Assembly: GCA_030063045.1 (NCBI GenBank)
Contig: JAQSEB010000029.1
Span: 1,054,001 to 1,118,000 of the forward strand
Length of the DNA: 64,000 bases
Origin: Pratylenchus scribneri
Lineage: Eukaryota; Nematoda; Chromadorea; Rhabditida; Pratylenchidae
Direction of reading: 5' to 3'
The number at the start of each line of letters is the position of its first letter. The stretch's first letter is position 1. Both the position numbers and the translations under genes were made by a program. The notes under the pieces were generated by a model that did not search any database, had not been told where the DNA came from, and saw nothing but the letters and a program-made list of their open reading frames with translations. Of this stretch, positions 33,661 through 47,078 are shown piece after piece.

Positions 33661-35204
33661 ATTGGGCTACTCCCAAATGAATGAAAATGGACCATCCAAA
33701 GTCCAATTCCCTTTCCTCCCCAGCATTCTTTCCCACCCCATTTTTTGCTGCCAGCCGCCCTCCATAAATCCACCGTATCGGCGGTCCTTCCACAATTCCC
33801 GTCCCCATTCACTTCACTTCCACTGCCACTTTTCCCAGAGCATCTGTCGGTCCTCGCCCATTTCCCGCCGTCCCCGATCGTTCCACCATTCCCACTATTC
33901 CCACCCATTCAACCACCAACCACCCTCAACTTCCCGTTTTCCTCTCCTCATTTCATTTTGTTCCCCATCAGATGCCCAACATTTCCATTCAACATTTTCC
34001 ATTTTCCATAGCTCAAAGACATTCATGAGCCAAGACCCAGGGGAAAAGTGAAAGTCGCTTAATCTAACAAATTCATTTAAGTTTTCAAAAATTAGTTAAT
34101 CCACTTTTTAGAGGACCTTTAGCGCTTCCGAAAGGCATATTGCCTCCTTGAATTGGTTACTTTACTTCCTCGCTGAGCTATGGCCAAAAAGAATCGCTTT
34201 GCATTCAGAGGAGCCCGCAGCTGAATTTATGGCGAACAGTGTTTGAAGCCATTTAGCCCAAAATTAGCTGATCTGATTTGAATATTTTAATTCCAATTTG
34301 AATAGAGCACTGAATTCTCTATCAAATGTTGTATAAGAATTCTTTTTATAAGAATTTATAAATAAAATTTGATAGCTTAAATGTAAACATTTTTCACAAT
34401 TTGGACAAATTAGATGATAATTTGATTTATGAAACAATTTATTACAATAAATTGTATCATATTGATAGATAATTCTCTGCTCTATACAATAAGTGAACTA
34501 TTCAAAACAGTTCAACCAATTTTAAACTAAATTATTTCAAAATTATTCGCTTTATTCATTTTTTCAAAACATTTTTCCAGAGCATTTTTTCATTGCTTCA
34601 ATTCATTTTCCCATGATTTTAAATTATTCAATTAAAAATGCCTCAAGAGAGAATATCCTTTCATTACCAAAAAGCAAAAACACTGCCGTAGCCAATCCAG
34701 AAATTCCCAAATTATCGCGCTTACCTTTTCCTCTGATTTGGAACATTTTTTCATTGCCTGAATCCCTTTTCCCAGGAATTTAAATTTATTCAACTAAAAA
34801 TGCCCCAAGAAAACATTTTTGTACAAAAAAAAAACATTTTTGCCCTAACAAATCCAGAAATTCTCTCAAATTATCGCCTCCCAAAAACCACTCATTCATT
34901 CCCAATTTTCAATTCATTTTCCCCCAATTTCGCCTTCCAACGAACGAATACATTTTCCGCTGTTGTTTTTTGGGCGTGGGAAAGAGCCGACGGCATAAAA
35001 AGAAGGAGGGAAGGTCAATGGAGGGGAATAGCCATTTGACCCACCTCATCCCATAATCGTCATTCGCGCAACACCAAAATCCCCGAAAAATACTGTAAAG
35101 TGGAAGCTAAAAATGTTTATATTGGCCTTTTGGCTCATGGCCATGATCCTTCTTAATAAATTTTCCGGTTTACCATCAATCCTTCCTGAAAATTTTTAAT
35201 TCGC

Positions 35205-35875
35205 CTCAAATCTTTTAGGAAAGCTTTTAAATTCATTTCTTCCGGAAAGTTTTTTAATTCATCTTTCCGGAAAGTTTTTTAATTCATCTTTCCGGAAAGT
35301 TTTTAATTCATCTTTCCGGAAAGTTTTTTAATTCATCTTTCCGGAAAGTTTTTAATTCATCTTTCCGGAAAGTTTTTTAATTCATCTTTCCGGAAAGTTT
35401 TTTAATTCATCTTTCCGGAAAGTTTTTAATTCATCTTTCCGGAAAGTTTTTTAATTCATCTTTCCGGAAAGTTTTTAATTCATCTTTCCGGAAAGTTTTT
35501 TAATTCATCTTTCCGGAAAGTTTTTTAATTCATCTTTCCGGAAAGTTTTTAATTCATCTTTCCGGAAAGTTTTTTAATTCATCTTTCCGGAAAGTTTTTT
35601 AATTCATCTTTCCGGAAAGTTTTTTAATTCATCTTTCCGGAAAGTTTTTTAATTCATCTTTCCGGAAAGTTTTTAATTCATCTTTCCGGAAAGTTTTTTA
35701 ATTCATCTTTCCGGAAAGTTTTTTAATTCATCTTTCCGGAAAGTTTTTAATTCATCTTTCCGGAAAGTTTTTTAATTCATCTTTCCGGAAAGTTTTTAAT
35801 TCATCTTTCCGGAAAGTTTTTTAATTCATCTTTCCGGAAAGTTTTTTAATTCATCTTTCCGGAAAGTTTTTTAAT
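35205..35875 (+). repeat. Minisatellite B' (25/27-bp unit with TTCCGGAAAG)
   Basis: About 26 near-identical units, TTCATCTTTCCGGAAAG plus TTTTTTAA or TTTTTAA. It shares the TTTCCGGAAAG core with minisatellite B but has a different spacer. The low unit divergence implies recent expansion. Confidence 0.95.
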
Positions 35876-37159
35876 TTACCTCTATTCATAGTTTTTTCAT
35901 GATTAACTTTTCCGGATCAAAAGGACCTTTGTAATTAAACATTGAATCTTACTCCAAATTTCTCATTGTCAACATTTATTAGGAACAAATTACTTTGGCC
36001 CCGTCCCAATTCAACCATATTTTTTCTGGACCCAATTTCCTTTGCTTGTGCCACCTTCTCAACAAAAAATATTATTTAGTGGGGTTATCAGCAGAGTTGA
36101 GAAAATCGAGGACCAAATTATCGCAAAAACCAACCCCAAACATTCATTCATAATATTCCTCTTTCAGCCACCCCTCACACAAAATGACTGACTCTGTGGC
36201 TGATTGGCGCGCCCCTTTCGTTCCCGCCGATTTATTTTCCAGAAAAAAGGAAGGGGGGAGTCATCCATCCACACCACCGACGGCGGATACGGTAGTCCAA
36301 GAAATGAAGGGGGAAGGACGATGGTCGGCTTATTTGGCTTAGAAGAGGCGAGGCAAATAAAAATATGTGGCGGATAAATATATAATAAATGTGGGCTAAA
36401 AGTAGGAGATTTGTGTGGGCTTAAAAGTGGCTATAGTCCATCCGTCTATTCCATCCACCGCATTCCTCCTTTCCACCTCCAATTTCACCGCACAATTTTC
36501 CACCACAATTCACCGCCTTCTTCTCCATTCATTCACCGCCATTTTCCGCTTTTCCACCACAATAAAATTCGCCTAGGCATCATCATCATTTTCATTTGCC
36601 CATTTTTGCGCATCCAATTGGCGCATCTCCCGCCGTTCCATTCCAAAATTCAATTCCAATTTAAATCCAATTTCCCTCTTCCCTTTTCCTTGGTTTTGTT
36701 ATCCATCCTGGGAAAATGGTGGTCGTCGGCAAGTTCAAAGGTGTTGTTTTCATTTTCCCAACCGAATTAACTCTTTGCCCCACCTAACTTTCTTCGGCCA
36801 CTTCCACTCACAAATGGAGCTTTCCCACAGACACTGTGTGTGACTAAAATGGACAAAAAGCTAAAAGAAGAATGCGGGGCCGGCAAATGATCCATTCCCC
36901 CTCTTCCATTCCCTCCTCACATTCCATTATCGCCATTGAATGAGGCAGAAAATTGAAAGGAGGATGGGATGATTTTCATGGAATTTTATATATTTAAATT
37001 AATTTTAAGAGAATTAATTAAAATATTATTTTGTGTGCCAATGATGAACAGCCTCAATTTGTTGCGTTTCCAAGGTGCTCCGCCGAATTCAGCTATGCCC
37101 GGTAAAAATGCGCCAAAATCAAAACAGGACGTTCAATACCGTCAATTCAGTATCTGTCC

Positions 37160-37470
37160 ACGTTCTTCTTTTGGTCATACCTCAACAAGGAAACAACCAA
37201 TTTAGAAAGGCAATATGTCATTCGAAAGCCCAAAATCTCCTCTAAAAAGTGGCTAAATTAATTTTGAAAATTTTTAAAAAATTTGTAAAATAAGCGGCTT
37301 TTACTCAAATCCTCGAAAATCGGGTTTATTACACTCAAAGTCATATAACATTTTAAAAAGCATGGATTTTATCAAATTTAAAAAGCCAATTTTTAGAGGA
37401 CACTTTTGGCTTTAAATTTGTATATCGCCTTCCTAAATTGATTGCTTCTTTGTTGAGTTATGGGCAAATG
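37160..37470. repeat. M2 palindromic repeat upstream of the Hes gene
   Basis: Arms CTAAAAAGTGGCTAAATT (37240) and AAAAGCCAATTTTTAGAGG (37380) are inverse; outer arms with GGAAACAACCAA and TTGATTGCTTC. Confidence 0.65.
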
Positions 37471-37579
37471 AATGGCATAAGAACTGAAATGGCGGTACTG
37501 AACGTCCCTTACCACTTTCCAATTATAATCAAATTCCAATTCATTTCCCCCAAATTTTACAGCTGAATTCGGCAAAATT

Positions 37580-40500
37580 ATGCTTTACCCTTCGACCGCT
37601 GCCATTGCCACTGTTGGACGTCGATCGCCCAGCCCTGAATGCCCCAGTTTTGAACATATGGAAAGGAAGGTGAATGTTGGAATATAATTTGGTTTATTTT
37701 TTAAATTTTGGCGAATTTTCGGGGGAAATTTTTGGAGAATTTATTAATCAAATAATGGCACTCAATACTTCCGTCCCCCCTGTCGTATGCCAATTGCCTC
37801 GGGCCAATTTCACCCCACACAAAAATGAATTTACCCAAATTTTTTGATTCTCAATTTCACCTAATTATTAAAAAAATTATTCCCCCGAAAATTATTTCTC
37901 TCCCTAAAAATGTCCCTAAATTCAATTGTAAGCCGAAAATTTCCGTAATTAATTTTCAATTAAATTTAAGCAAAAAAAGCCGTTGATGGAGAAGAAGAGG
38001 CGGGCCCGAATAAATGCATGCTTTGACCGGCTGAAGGAATTGTTGCTGCATTCAGAATTACAACAAAAGTAGGTGGTTGGGTTTGATTAACCTAAATTAT
38101 TATGCATAAAATGTACCAAAAAATTGGGCAGAAAATGCGTCAAAAAGTGTGCTAAAATCTGCCAAAAATTCATATAAAATCTGCGAAAAATTTCCATAAA
38201 ATGGGCCAAAAAATCTGCTAAAATCTGCCATAAAATTAGGCATAAAATGTACCAAAAAAATTCGGCTAAAATGTGCCAAAAAATGGGCTAAAATGTGCCA
38301 AAAAATTTGGCATAAAAGTACCAAAAATTTGGGCAGAAAATACATAAAAAAGTATACTAAAATTTGCCAAAAAAATTAGGCATAAAATATGCTAAAAATT
38401 CGGCTAAAATGTGCCAAAAATTAACATAAAATATACTAGAAAATTAGTCATAAAAAATGCTATTTAATTCACAGAAATGTTTTAAGGGTATAGGCACTTG
38501 CCAAAAGCATTGAATTCGATCTTTTCGGCCTTAATTTGTCCAATTTTTGCTAATCTTTGTAAGCTAAATTCTAATACCATTAATAAGCCACATTTATAAA
38601 TTTTGCAATTAATCCTTGCCAAGATAGCCAAATTTGAATAAAATTAGGCCATATCCATGTTTGGCACTTCCCAAATTGCTTTTTTAAAGAATTTTGATAA
38701 AAATTTTTTATAAAAATCCATCAATTTTTCAGCAGCAAATTGGAAAAAGCTGATATCCTGGAGAAGACTGTCCTCTTTGTTTCACTTCTTCAACAACAAA
38801 ATGCCCGCCTCCAACATCAACTCCACCAATTGTTGGGTTGCACCGACCAAGGCTTGGCCTTTCAGAGAGGAATTCGTGAGGGTGTTTCGCTGTCGGTGAC
38901 GGCCACCGTCGATTTGTTGGCCGGATTGCCGCAACCATTTTGTTCCGTCGAACTTTGCCAACGGGTTAAGGCCGAAGTGCCGGAAAAAGTGGGGCAAGCG
39001 GCGTCCGGTGGCCTTCTCATCAGTCCCAACCAAAACAATCATCGTACAAAGGGATGTGCCGGTGGCATTTTTGGAGGCAATGAAGGCATGATACTCTAAA
39101 TAAAAATACTGTAAATTTTCTATTAAAAGCCCGCGGGCTTATAAATTTCAGTACCTCTCTAGGGTAGGCCTCTAATAGAAAATTTACGGTAAATTTAAAT
39201 TAATTTCACATTAAATTTTTAGTGTCCCCATCATCAATGAGGCCGACGGCAATGGCGGCACCCACAATTATGCCAACTCAATTCACGCCTACGCCTGCTG
39301 CCCCGGTTGCCCATCCACAATATCATCATCCATTCTTCCGTCAACCAATTCTAAACTTCTGTTGGCCACAATCATTTTTCCAACAGCAATCACAATCGAC
39401 TCCCATTCAACAATCATCCGCATTTTCTAGCCCACCATCCAATGTAATCGGTGGGTTTTTGTTTCCTTTTTTACTTATTATTATAACTTTCCAAAAAAAA
39501 CGTCAAGAATTTAAAAATTTTTGGGAAAATTTAATTAAAATTTTGAAAAAATTAATTAAAAGTCTTCGGGAAAACTTAATTAAAATCTTTCCGGAAAACT
39601 TAATTAAAATCTTTCCGGAAAACTTAATTAAAATCTTTCCGGAAAACTTAATTAAAATCTTTCCGGAAAACTAAATTAAAATCTTTCCGGAAAACTTAAT
39701 TAAAATCTTTCCGGAAAACTTAATTAAAATCTTTCCGGAAAACTTAATTAAAATCTTTCCGGAAAACTTAATTAAAATCTTTCCGGAAAACTTAATTAAA
39801 ATCTTTCCGGAAAACTTAATTAAAATCTTTCCGGAAAACTTAATTAAAATCTTTCCGGAAAACTTAATTAAAATATTTCCGGAAAACTTAATTAAAATCT
39901 TTCCGGAAAACTTTCCTTTTGTATCAAAAATTAGGGAAATGTTCAATATTTTTCCCTCACCTCAGGGCATTTTTGACATTTTTCCTTCCATTTTTCAGTT
40001 GCCGATTCGGCCAATTCCACAAATTCAAAGGCCACCCCATTGCCAAATGTTTCTTCAAATTCTGATGATTCTGATGTTCAGCCAACAATTAGCCAACAAG
40101 AAGAAGAGGAATTGGTGGACGTGGAAAGTTTGGCGGCAGCCGAAACAAAAGGAGGGGCGGTGCCGGCAAATGGACTAATAGAAACAAAAAATGTGGAAAC
40201 CGAGAATGATGATGGGGTTAGAAATGGGGGAAAATAATTTAATTTGTCGAATCTTAGATCCACAAACTTTATACTCAATCAATAGAGCGCATAGACGCAG
40301 CATTTGATTATATTTTGTCTTGGGTTTAACCAATTCTAATATTGTTTTGAACCATTAAACCAACCAAACCAAAATGGGTTTAAATTAAACCGTTTAATAC
40401 CCTTTAATTGTTGACCAAACCATAACCAAATTATATACTATTCAATGCGTTTTGACCAGCTCTCTAATTTTGGGTTTATTTGGTTTGTGAATGTATAATA

Positions 40501-40682
40501 AACGCGCATTAAACCTATTATAATTACTTTGATAATTTCAATACTATAACAAAAAACATTTGCAGGAACAAAACAACAATAATTTCGATGATGGAACGAC
40601 TACGACGTCGTGGAAAATGAAACACAAAAAGATCGGACCAAGGGATCGAGTTTGGAAGCCGTATGCCGTTTCTGGCCATTGA
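37580..40682 (+). CDS. Hairy/Enhancer-of-split (Hes) bHLH-Orange transcriptional repressor, lin-22-like
   Basis: Nuclear repressor family that uses a bHLH domain for DNA and Groucho co-repressor for silencing. Six exons: 37580-37669, 37971-38068, 38733-39043, 39223-39450, 39999-40216, 40566-40682; 353 residues. The basic region KKPLMEKKRRARIN (about 32-45) has the family's Pro; helix 2 begins SKLEKADILEKTV; an Orange-like segment FQRGIREGVSLSVTATVDLL follows. The middle is Gln/Pro-rich. Instead of a terminal WRPW it has WKPY (345-348) followed by six residues. Phases agree, but the donor of exon 3 (39043) is one of several phase-1 choices. Intron 2 holds irregular tandem repeats, intron 4 minisatellite B, intron 5 one element C unit. 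Sure of Hes; orthology to lin-22 is an inference. Confidence 0.9.
38100..38460 (+). repeat. Irregular tandem repeat in Hes intron 2
   Basis: Degenerate units of roughly 25-30 bp built from GCCAAAAAATT and CATAAAATGTACC-like text. Divergent, so old. Confidence 0.5.
39565..39912 (-). repeat. Minisatellite B locus 2, inverse orientation
   Basis: About 15 units of 23 bp (AAAATCTTTCCGGAAAACTT with TAATT), nearly perfect, in Hes intron 39451-39998. It extends a false open frame beyond the true exon end at 39450. Confidence 0.93.
40285..40535 (-). mobile_element. Element C, single-unit copy
   Basis: In Hes intron 40217-40565. Constant ends flank one unit; AATGGGTTTAAATTAAACCG shows a small internal duplication. 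Confidence 0.65.
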
Positions 40683-43600
40683 CAAATTTGACAATTCTGT
40701 GCTGAATATTTTATTCATTTTGTGTGCTATTTTCATATTTCTTTATATTCAAATTTTTGTTTCCCAATTTGTGCGCCTTTTACAAACATTTTCCACACAA
40801 TATTTTTGCCATTTTTACACAATAAAAGTGCATTCCCATTTGAATTTGTTTTCATTTTCCCAGCCCAAATCTTTGAGGCACAATCAAAATTGTCCAATGT
40901 TTCCCTCATTTTCCCAAGCCTTTTGCCCGGTGGACTTTTTAACTTTTATCAGTGTGCGAAAAAGAATTGGTTGAGTAAATTGGTTGGGGCTCCCAATCAT
41001 TGGAAAGGAATTAATTTTTGCTTAAAAGGAAATTGAGGGAACGATAAATTCAAAATTATCATTTTTTTGAAAATTAATATTTATAATATTTTTTGGATTT
41101 GTCGGTCATCCACCTCCAGCGATTTTAAACATACCGAAGGAAAACACAAACTTTCCCTAATGAATGCACCGGGGCTGGGTAAAGTTAGGTTATCTACCTC
41201 AAAATTTTAGGCACCATCATTGAGAGCCTCTGTAATATTTTATATGATGGCTTTATCATATCTCTAGGGCCATAATATGATCTCGAGATCTCGAGGGAGG
41301 TACCCGTTTTTCTATTGTAATTTTGTGGTTGCCAGACTCGAATATTCTCTAATTAATTCATATTTGACCATCTTTGAAAAGCCATCATTTACAAAATTGG
41401 TGACCTATCCATGGTAAAAATGTTGGCATTTGGCTTAACAAGATTGGCATAAATTGGACAAAAAATAGAAAGGCCAGATTTTGCTTGTCACTTTCATAAT
41501 TAGCCCTAAGGAAAATACTTTAACTGAATCAAAAATTAATCAAACAAATATCGTAAATCATAACTCTCATCAGTTCCAATTTGTACATTGAAAAGGACCG
41601 TAAAATTGTCTCAAAATGAATGAAAGATTAGATCGGCAAAATTCCTACATTCCCTTCCCTCTGGTCAATGTTGTTATTTTCGGCATTGGCAAATCTCCCC
41701 AAAATTGACTTGAAAAATTGATTTGAATGCGCAATTTGGAACGAAGGGAAGAAGGGGATAATCGGCAAAATGAATGTGGCGGCGAAAGTACACACAAAAA
41801 GTACAGTGAAGGGGCCGATTAATCGGCGCGTAAATGTGGGAATGGGCGCGGCAAATGGACAAAAAAAAGTTTAGAGTGGAAGGAAATGAGGGGAAAATTG
41901 CCGATGATGAGAAGTGTGGGAACGGCTGAAGATCAAGGGAAGGAACCGAGTCAACAACCGGCGAAGATTTGGGGGATTTGTGTGGAGTTTAGGGATTAAC
42001 GTGTGTGTTTGATTGGCTTTTTGCCCTCGGCAAAGTGGTGGACGGAAATACTCACTTTGGCCAATTCCGCCGCCGTCCTCCTCCTTCATTAAATAGTGGG
42101 CAAACATCCCAGCAGATTAATTGCCCCGAATTATTTTTTGGACAAAATGGTTGATGGTGGGGATGGGGATTTTGTCGAAAAACAAAAAATTTTTTAAAAA
42201 AAAAGTTGCCGAAAAAGTAATAAAAATGAAAAAAAAGACTGGACGTTTGCTCTTAATTTTTCACCATTAGGATTATTGGGGCAAAAGCTTGATGCTAGAA
42301 GGGGCAGAGGATGTGCCAATGCCAACCTGCAGCATAGGCAAACAGAAATGAGCATAGGCAAACATAAATGGCCCAGATTAATTGCTTCAAATTGTAAGGC
42401 AAAGTGCTAGAATTGGAACTACCATTTTTTTGGACAAAATGGTTGGCGCTGGGGTATTAAAGTTTTGCCGAAAAATGTAACAAAAAAAACTGAGAAAAAA
42501 AACTGGATTTGCCCACTACCATTTTTCACAAAGAATAAGTATCATTGACGATAGCCGGAGGCGAAATTGGATGGAGGGAAAGTAAGAAGGAACAATGGGC
42601 ATCAAAGGAAGCCGATTTGGCGAATTAATGGGATAAAGGCGAGGTGGTATAAATTGCTTCGAAAATGGCACATTAGTTAGGAGAGAAATTGCTGGGAAAA
42701 AATTGCAAATCGATGCCTTTTTTTAGGTTTTTCAATAGAACTTATTTGAATATTTAAATTATGTTTCCGAAAAAATGGTGAAACGAAATTTGCATTTGCA
42801 TTACAAATCAGAATTACAATTTAGTGCAATTACAAATCAGAATTACAATTTAGTGCAATTACAAATCAGAATTACAATTACAAATCAGAATTACAATTAC
42901 AATCGCAAATCAGAATTACAATTACAAATCAGAATTACAATCGCAAATCAGAATTACAATTACAATCGCAAATCAGAATTACAATTTAGTGCAATTACAA
43001 ATCATAATTACAATTACAAATCAGAATTACAATTACAATCGCAAATCAGAATTACAATTACAAATCAGAATTACAATTACAATCGCAAATCAGAATTATA
43101 ATTTAGTGCAATTACAAATCAGAATTATAATTTAGTGCAATTACAAATCAGAATTACAATTACAAATCAGAATTACAATTACAATAGCAAATCAGAATTA
43201 CAATTACAAATCAGAATTACAATTACAATCGCAAATCAGAATTACAATTACAAATCAGAATTACATCGCAAATCAGAATTACAATTACAAATCAGAATTA
43301 CAATTTAGTGCAATTACAAATCAGAATTACAATTACAATCGCAAATCAGAATTACAATTACAAATCAGAATTACAATTACAAATCAGAATTACAATTACA
43401 AATCAGAATTACAATTTAGTGCAATTACAAATCAGAATTACAATTACAAATCAGAATTACAATTACAATCGCAAATCAGAATTACAATCGCAAATCAGAA
43501 TTACAATTACAAATCAGAATTACAATTACAAATCAGAATTACAATTTAGTGCAATTACAAATCAGAATTACAATTTAGTGCAATTACAAATCAGAATTAC

Positions 43601-44658
43601 AATTACAAATCAGAATTACAATTACAAATCAGAATTACAATTACAAATCAGAATTACAATTACAAATCAGAATTACAATTACAAATCAGAATTACAATTA
43701 CAAATCAGAATTAAAATTACAAATCAGAATTACAATTACAAATCAGAATTACAATTACAAATCAGAATTACAGTTTAGTGCAATTACAAATCAGAATTAC
43801 AATTACAAATCAGAATTACAATTACAAATCAGAATTACAATTACAAATCAGAATTACAATTACAAATCAGAATTACAATTACAAATCAGAATTACAATTA
43901 CAAATCAGAATTAAAATTACAAATCAGAATTACAATTACAAATCAGAATTACAATTACAAATCAGAATTACAGTTTAGTGCAATTACAAATCAGAATTAC
44001 AATTTAGTGCAATTACAAATCAGAATTACAATTTAGTGCAATTACAAATCAGAATTACAATTTAGTGCAATTACAAATCAGAATTACAATTTAGTGCAAT
44101 TACAAATCAGAATTACAATTTAGTGCAATTACAAATCAGAATTACAATTTAGTGCAATTACAAATCAGAATTACAATTTAGTGCAATTACAAATCAGAAT
44201 TACAGTTTAGTGCAATTACAAATCAGAATTACAATACAATACCTTCCCTAAAAGAAAAAATACTCATAAAAAAATATTTTTCTAATAAATTTAATAAAAT
44301 TTAAATCCATCCAAAATTCAACGGCCAACAATTGGACAATTTCCACACCTTCCCATGCCCTTCAACCATTCATATTTTAGTCATTCATCTTCTGTGACGG
44401 CCAAACAATTTTTAAATGCCATGGGAATTGAGGAAAGAAAAAAAGCAATGTGGAGGGAATCATCGAACGCACGGTCGATCGGCGGGAAATAAAAGGGGAA
44501 AAAGTGGGGGAAAAGCACATGTGTTTTGCTTTCCCAAATATTTTCAAACAAAAATGATCAAATTTATAAATGGAAATCAAATTATAAAATAAAAATGAAT
44601 AATCAAAAATAATCAAATTTCGTGTGCAATTATTCTAATTCCCTCATTTATTTCCTTT
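40683..44658. other. Convergent spacer between the Hes gene and the protease inhibitor gene
   Basis: No gene supported. The Hes 3' UTR must start it. Around 41280-41300 is a palindromic ATCTCGAGATCTCGAG. From 42795 to 44238 lies minisatellite A. The open frames between 40660 and 42110 show no family signal. Confidence 0.55.
42795..44238 (+). repeat. Minisatellite A (locus 2)
   Basis: Mixture of 29-bp units and shorter ones of about 18 bp (ATTACAAATCAGAATTAC) and of 24 bp with CAATCGCAAATCAG. Blocks 43580-43790 and 43790-43985 are near-exact duplicates of each other. Intergenic. Confidence 0.95.
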
Positions 44659-47078
44659 TTAAACAACCAAAGTGCAAAATTCGGGTGCCTTTGGCTCTTT
44701 TGGAATTTCGGTGTTCGTCTTTGCCTTTTCTATGGTTTCTTCGCCTCCCCCTTCAATTGGGCCCAATTTTGTGTCAATTCCCACCGACGCCGTTGAATTT
44801 GTGGGGCCACCGAGGCCAAATTGACGGCCAAAGAATTGTTCCATTTGCTACAGAATTTATTGAATTTTGTGAATTTTTTTCCCATTTCATCCACCTTTTT
44901 AAAGCCGGCCGCTATTGCCTCTTGGTATGCGGTGAATTGTGCCTCGAATTGGGCCAATTCCCGTTGTTCACCGGCGCTCAACTTTCGCACGAATGAATCG
45001 CCGATGAACACGCTGTCCCCTTGGACAGTACAACCATCAAATACTGAAAAAAAATTGGGAATTGGGAATAATGTTTTGTTTTTGTTCCAATTCAAACCAA
45101 ATTGGGTGGTGGCCTTTTCCGAACAAAATGAGGGCTGAAAATGATTGGGATGGTCATCAATTTTGGTCTTTTTATGGATAGGCCCTAATTTGTGCCTTTT
45201 AAAAAACTAATCAAAATCCGAACTAATTTTAATGATTTTAGTATCAAATTAAAGAGCAGATTTTTGGCTATCCAATTATATTAATTTTATTTAAATTAGT
45301 GCGGAAATAATGAAGTTGTGCCCCAAAAAACCATGATGATCTACACTATGGATTAGCAAAAATGTCCATTGGTTTTTTGGTTATAACTTTATTATTTTTG
45401 AACCAATTTAAATAAAATTAATGTCATTTGATAGCCAAAAGTCTGCTCTTTAATTTGATAATAAAATCATCAAAATTGGTTCATATCTTGATGAGTTATT
45501 TTAAATGGAAATTAGGCCTGGAATCTGCCTATTCCGCTTCTTTATTCACCCTTTTCGGCGGTTCTGGTTGCTTCTTTTGTTGTAAAAGTGCACTCTTCAC
45601 TTCTGATTCGGCCAGTTGGAATTGTTTTTGCTGTTGCTCAAGGAATGCACGGACATCATCACGGAATCGGCCCAACGCTTTGCGATATTCGCGCATCTCT
45701 TCCTGCTCATCCTCATCCAAAGTTTTTGTGAATCGTCCGTTTATGTAGAGTTTGTCTTGCTTCAAAATTGTATAATTTTAAATCATTTTCCAAAATATAC
45801 TTTATTATTCATTCCCCAGCAGAAAAATGCCCTCAAGCCCCTTCCATAATTGGGCTATGGATTATGGGAACAGTCCACTTTGGGTGTAAGTTTTTTTAAG
45901 TTTTACCGCTTTAATTTTTGAGTGATTTTCAATAAATTTTATGTCCAATTAAAGAGTTGACTTTGCTCTATACAATGCTATAGGACTGGCTTAAAAATGC
46001 ACATAATTATTGCCAAAAATTCGGCCATTTTCTTCTCTCCCTATTTGAGAGTGGCCACTTGGGCTCGGGTTTCCTACGCTTTAAGAAGTCAGCCTTTTTT
46101 GCTAAATTTTATGTCCAATTAAAGAGCAGACTTAGATCTATCTAAAGATATAGAAAAAAATTGGATTTGCTAAGAACTATAATCAAAAAAAATGAAAAAT
46201 GTTTTTTCCACATTTGGATACAACCACTTGTGCCCGAGGCTTTTTCCGCTTTAAAAATTAAGCCAATTTCAGTGAATTTATTATCTGATAAACAGCAGAC
46301 TTAGATCTTTCAATTGATAAAGAAAATAATTGAATTGGCTTAAAATTCATAGAATTATGGTCATAAATATGTTGGGAGAGCCACTTTGGCTCGAGGCTTT
46401 CTAGCGCTTCAAAAATGAAATAATTTTTAGTAAATTTGATGTCAAATTAAAAGGCCGACCTAATTCTATCCATTGATATAGAAAATAATTGGATTGGTTT
46501 AAAATTCGAAGAAATTATGGCCAAAAATTCGACAATTATTCCCTTTCCCTTCAGCATTTGGGAGCAGCCACTTTGGTTCGGCCTTTCTAGCACTTTAAGA
46601 ATTGGACCGTTTTGAGTGAATTTTATATAAAATTAAAGAGCTGACTTAATTCTATCCAATAATTTATAAAACATTTGGATTAGCCTAAAATTCATAGAAT
46701 TATGGCCAACTAAGTCTAAAAGAGAGACTCATTCTGCTGGAAATTATATTTTTGCAAAACTGAACTAAATTTATTTATGAAATATTCCATTTAATGACCA
46801 AGAAATGGTTTTTTCAAAAATGTCAAAAAATTATTTAAAAAGAGGTTTAGTTTTTAAAAAATTTGCCTTGGACAAATTCCGAGCCCCAAATTTTCCCAAT
46901 TTTTTTCCAAAAAAATCACATGAACCGAAACAACGCAGCCCAAATTGCCGCCTACAGTGGAAAGTGGACCACCGAAACCGGCAAAACGTTTTGCCCGATT
47001 TATTGTTGGAGTGGCGGAATTGGCCAAAAGGAGAAGGGCCGAGAAGAGGAGGCAAATGAATCCAAATTTTGGCTGCAT
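44659..47078 (-). CDS. Secreted pepsin-inhibitor-3-like protein (inhibitor family I33) with two repeats
   Basis: Predicted extracellular aspartic-protease inhibitor of a family known mainly from nematodes. Exons: 47078-46926, 45759-45594, 45043-44895, 44847-44659; 218 residues. A signal peptide (about residues 1-21, MQPKFGFICLLFSALLLL) is followed by repeat 1 (GCVVSQDKLYINGRFTKTL, Cys48) and repeat 2 (FDGCTVQGDSVFIGDSFVRK, Cys111), each with the family's Cys - strand - LT/LS - acidic helix pattern, and the protein ends APEFCTLVV like the family's C-terminal Cys. The donor of exon 2 (45594, A|GTGCAC) is the only sensible phase-1 choice but is weak; an alternative would add a Pro-rich linker. 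Intron 1 holds a tandem array of about 170 bp units, intron 2 an M1 repeat. In a parasite it may meet host proteases, but nothing in the sequence shows that. Confidence 0.8.
45200..45510. repeat. M1 palindromic repeat, copy 7
   Basis: Arms AAATTAAAGAGCAGATTTTT (45245) and CAAAAGTCTGCTCTTTAA (45436) in inverse order; in inhibitor intron 45044-45593. Confidence 0.75.
45870..46720 (+). repeat. Five-copy diverged tandem repeat of about 160-190 bp
   Basis: A motif like CCACTTGGGCTCGGGTTTC recurs at about 45875, 46055, 46224, 46381 and 46568, each followed by CGCTTTAA-like text and an AAATTAAAGAGCAGACTTA-like stretch. Units are strongly diverged. The second motif resembles an M1 arm, so the array may have grown from an M1-related sequence. 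It lies in inhibitor intron 1. Confidence 0.6.

Larger units (their letters stand above)
32048..37579. other. 5.5-kb gene-poor region between WDR12 and the Hes gene
   Basis: No gene supported. Contents in order: element C (32200-32790), AT-rich DNA, an M1 copy (33345-33660), a pyrimidine-rich strand (about 33700-34020), half an M2 copy (34090-34195), AT-rich DNA, minisatellite B' (35205-35875), a moderately GC-rich stretch (36170-36950) with an ATAAATATATAATAAATG box near 36376, and an M2 copy (37160-37470). The Hes promoter is likely in the last 1.5 kb. Confidence 0.55.

Noticed and set aside
36411..36770. His/Pro-rich open frame of 119 codons
   Set aside because: Composition follows a pyrimidine-rich strand; no family signal.
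39451..39674. C-terminal ENLIKIFP repeats on the Hes exon frame
   Set aside because: Read-through past the donor at 39450 into minisatellite B; the downstream exon closes in phase without it.
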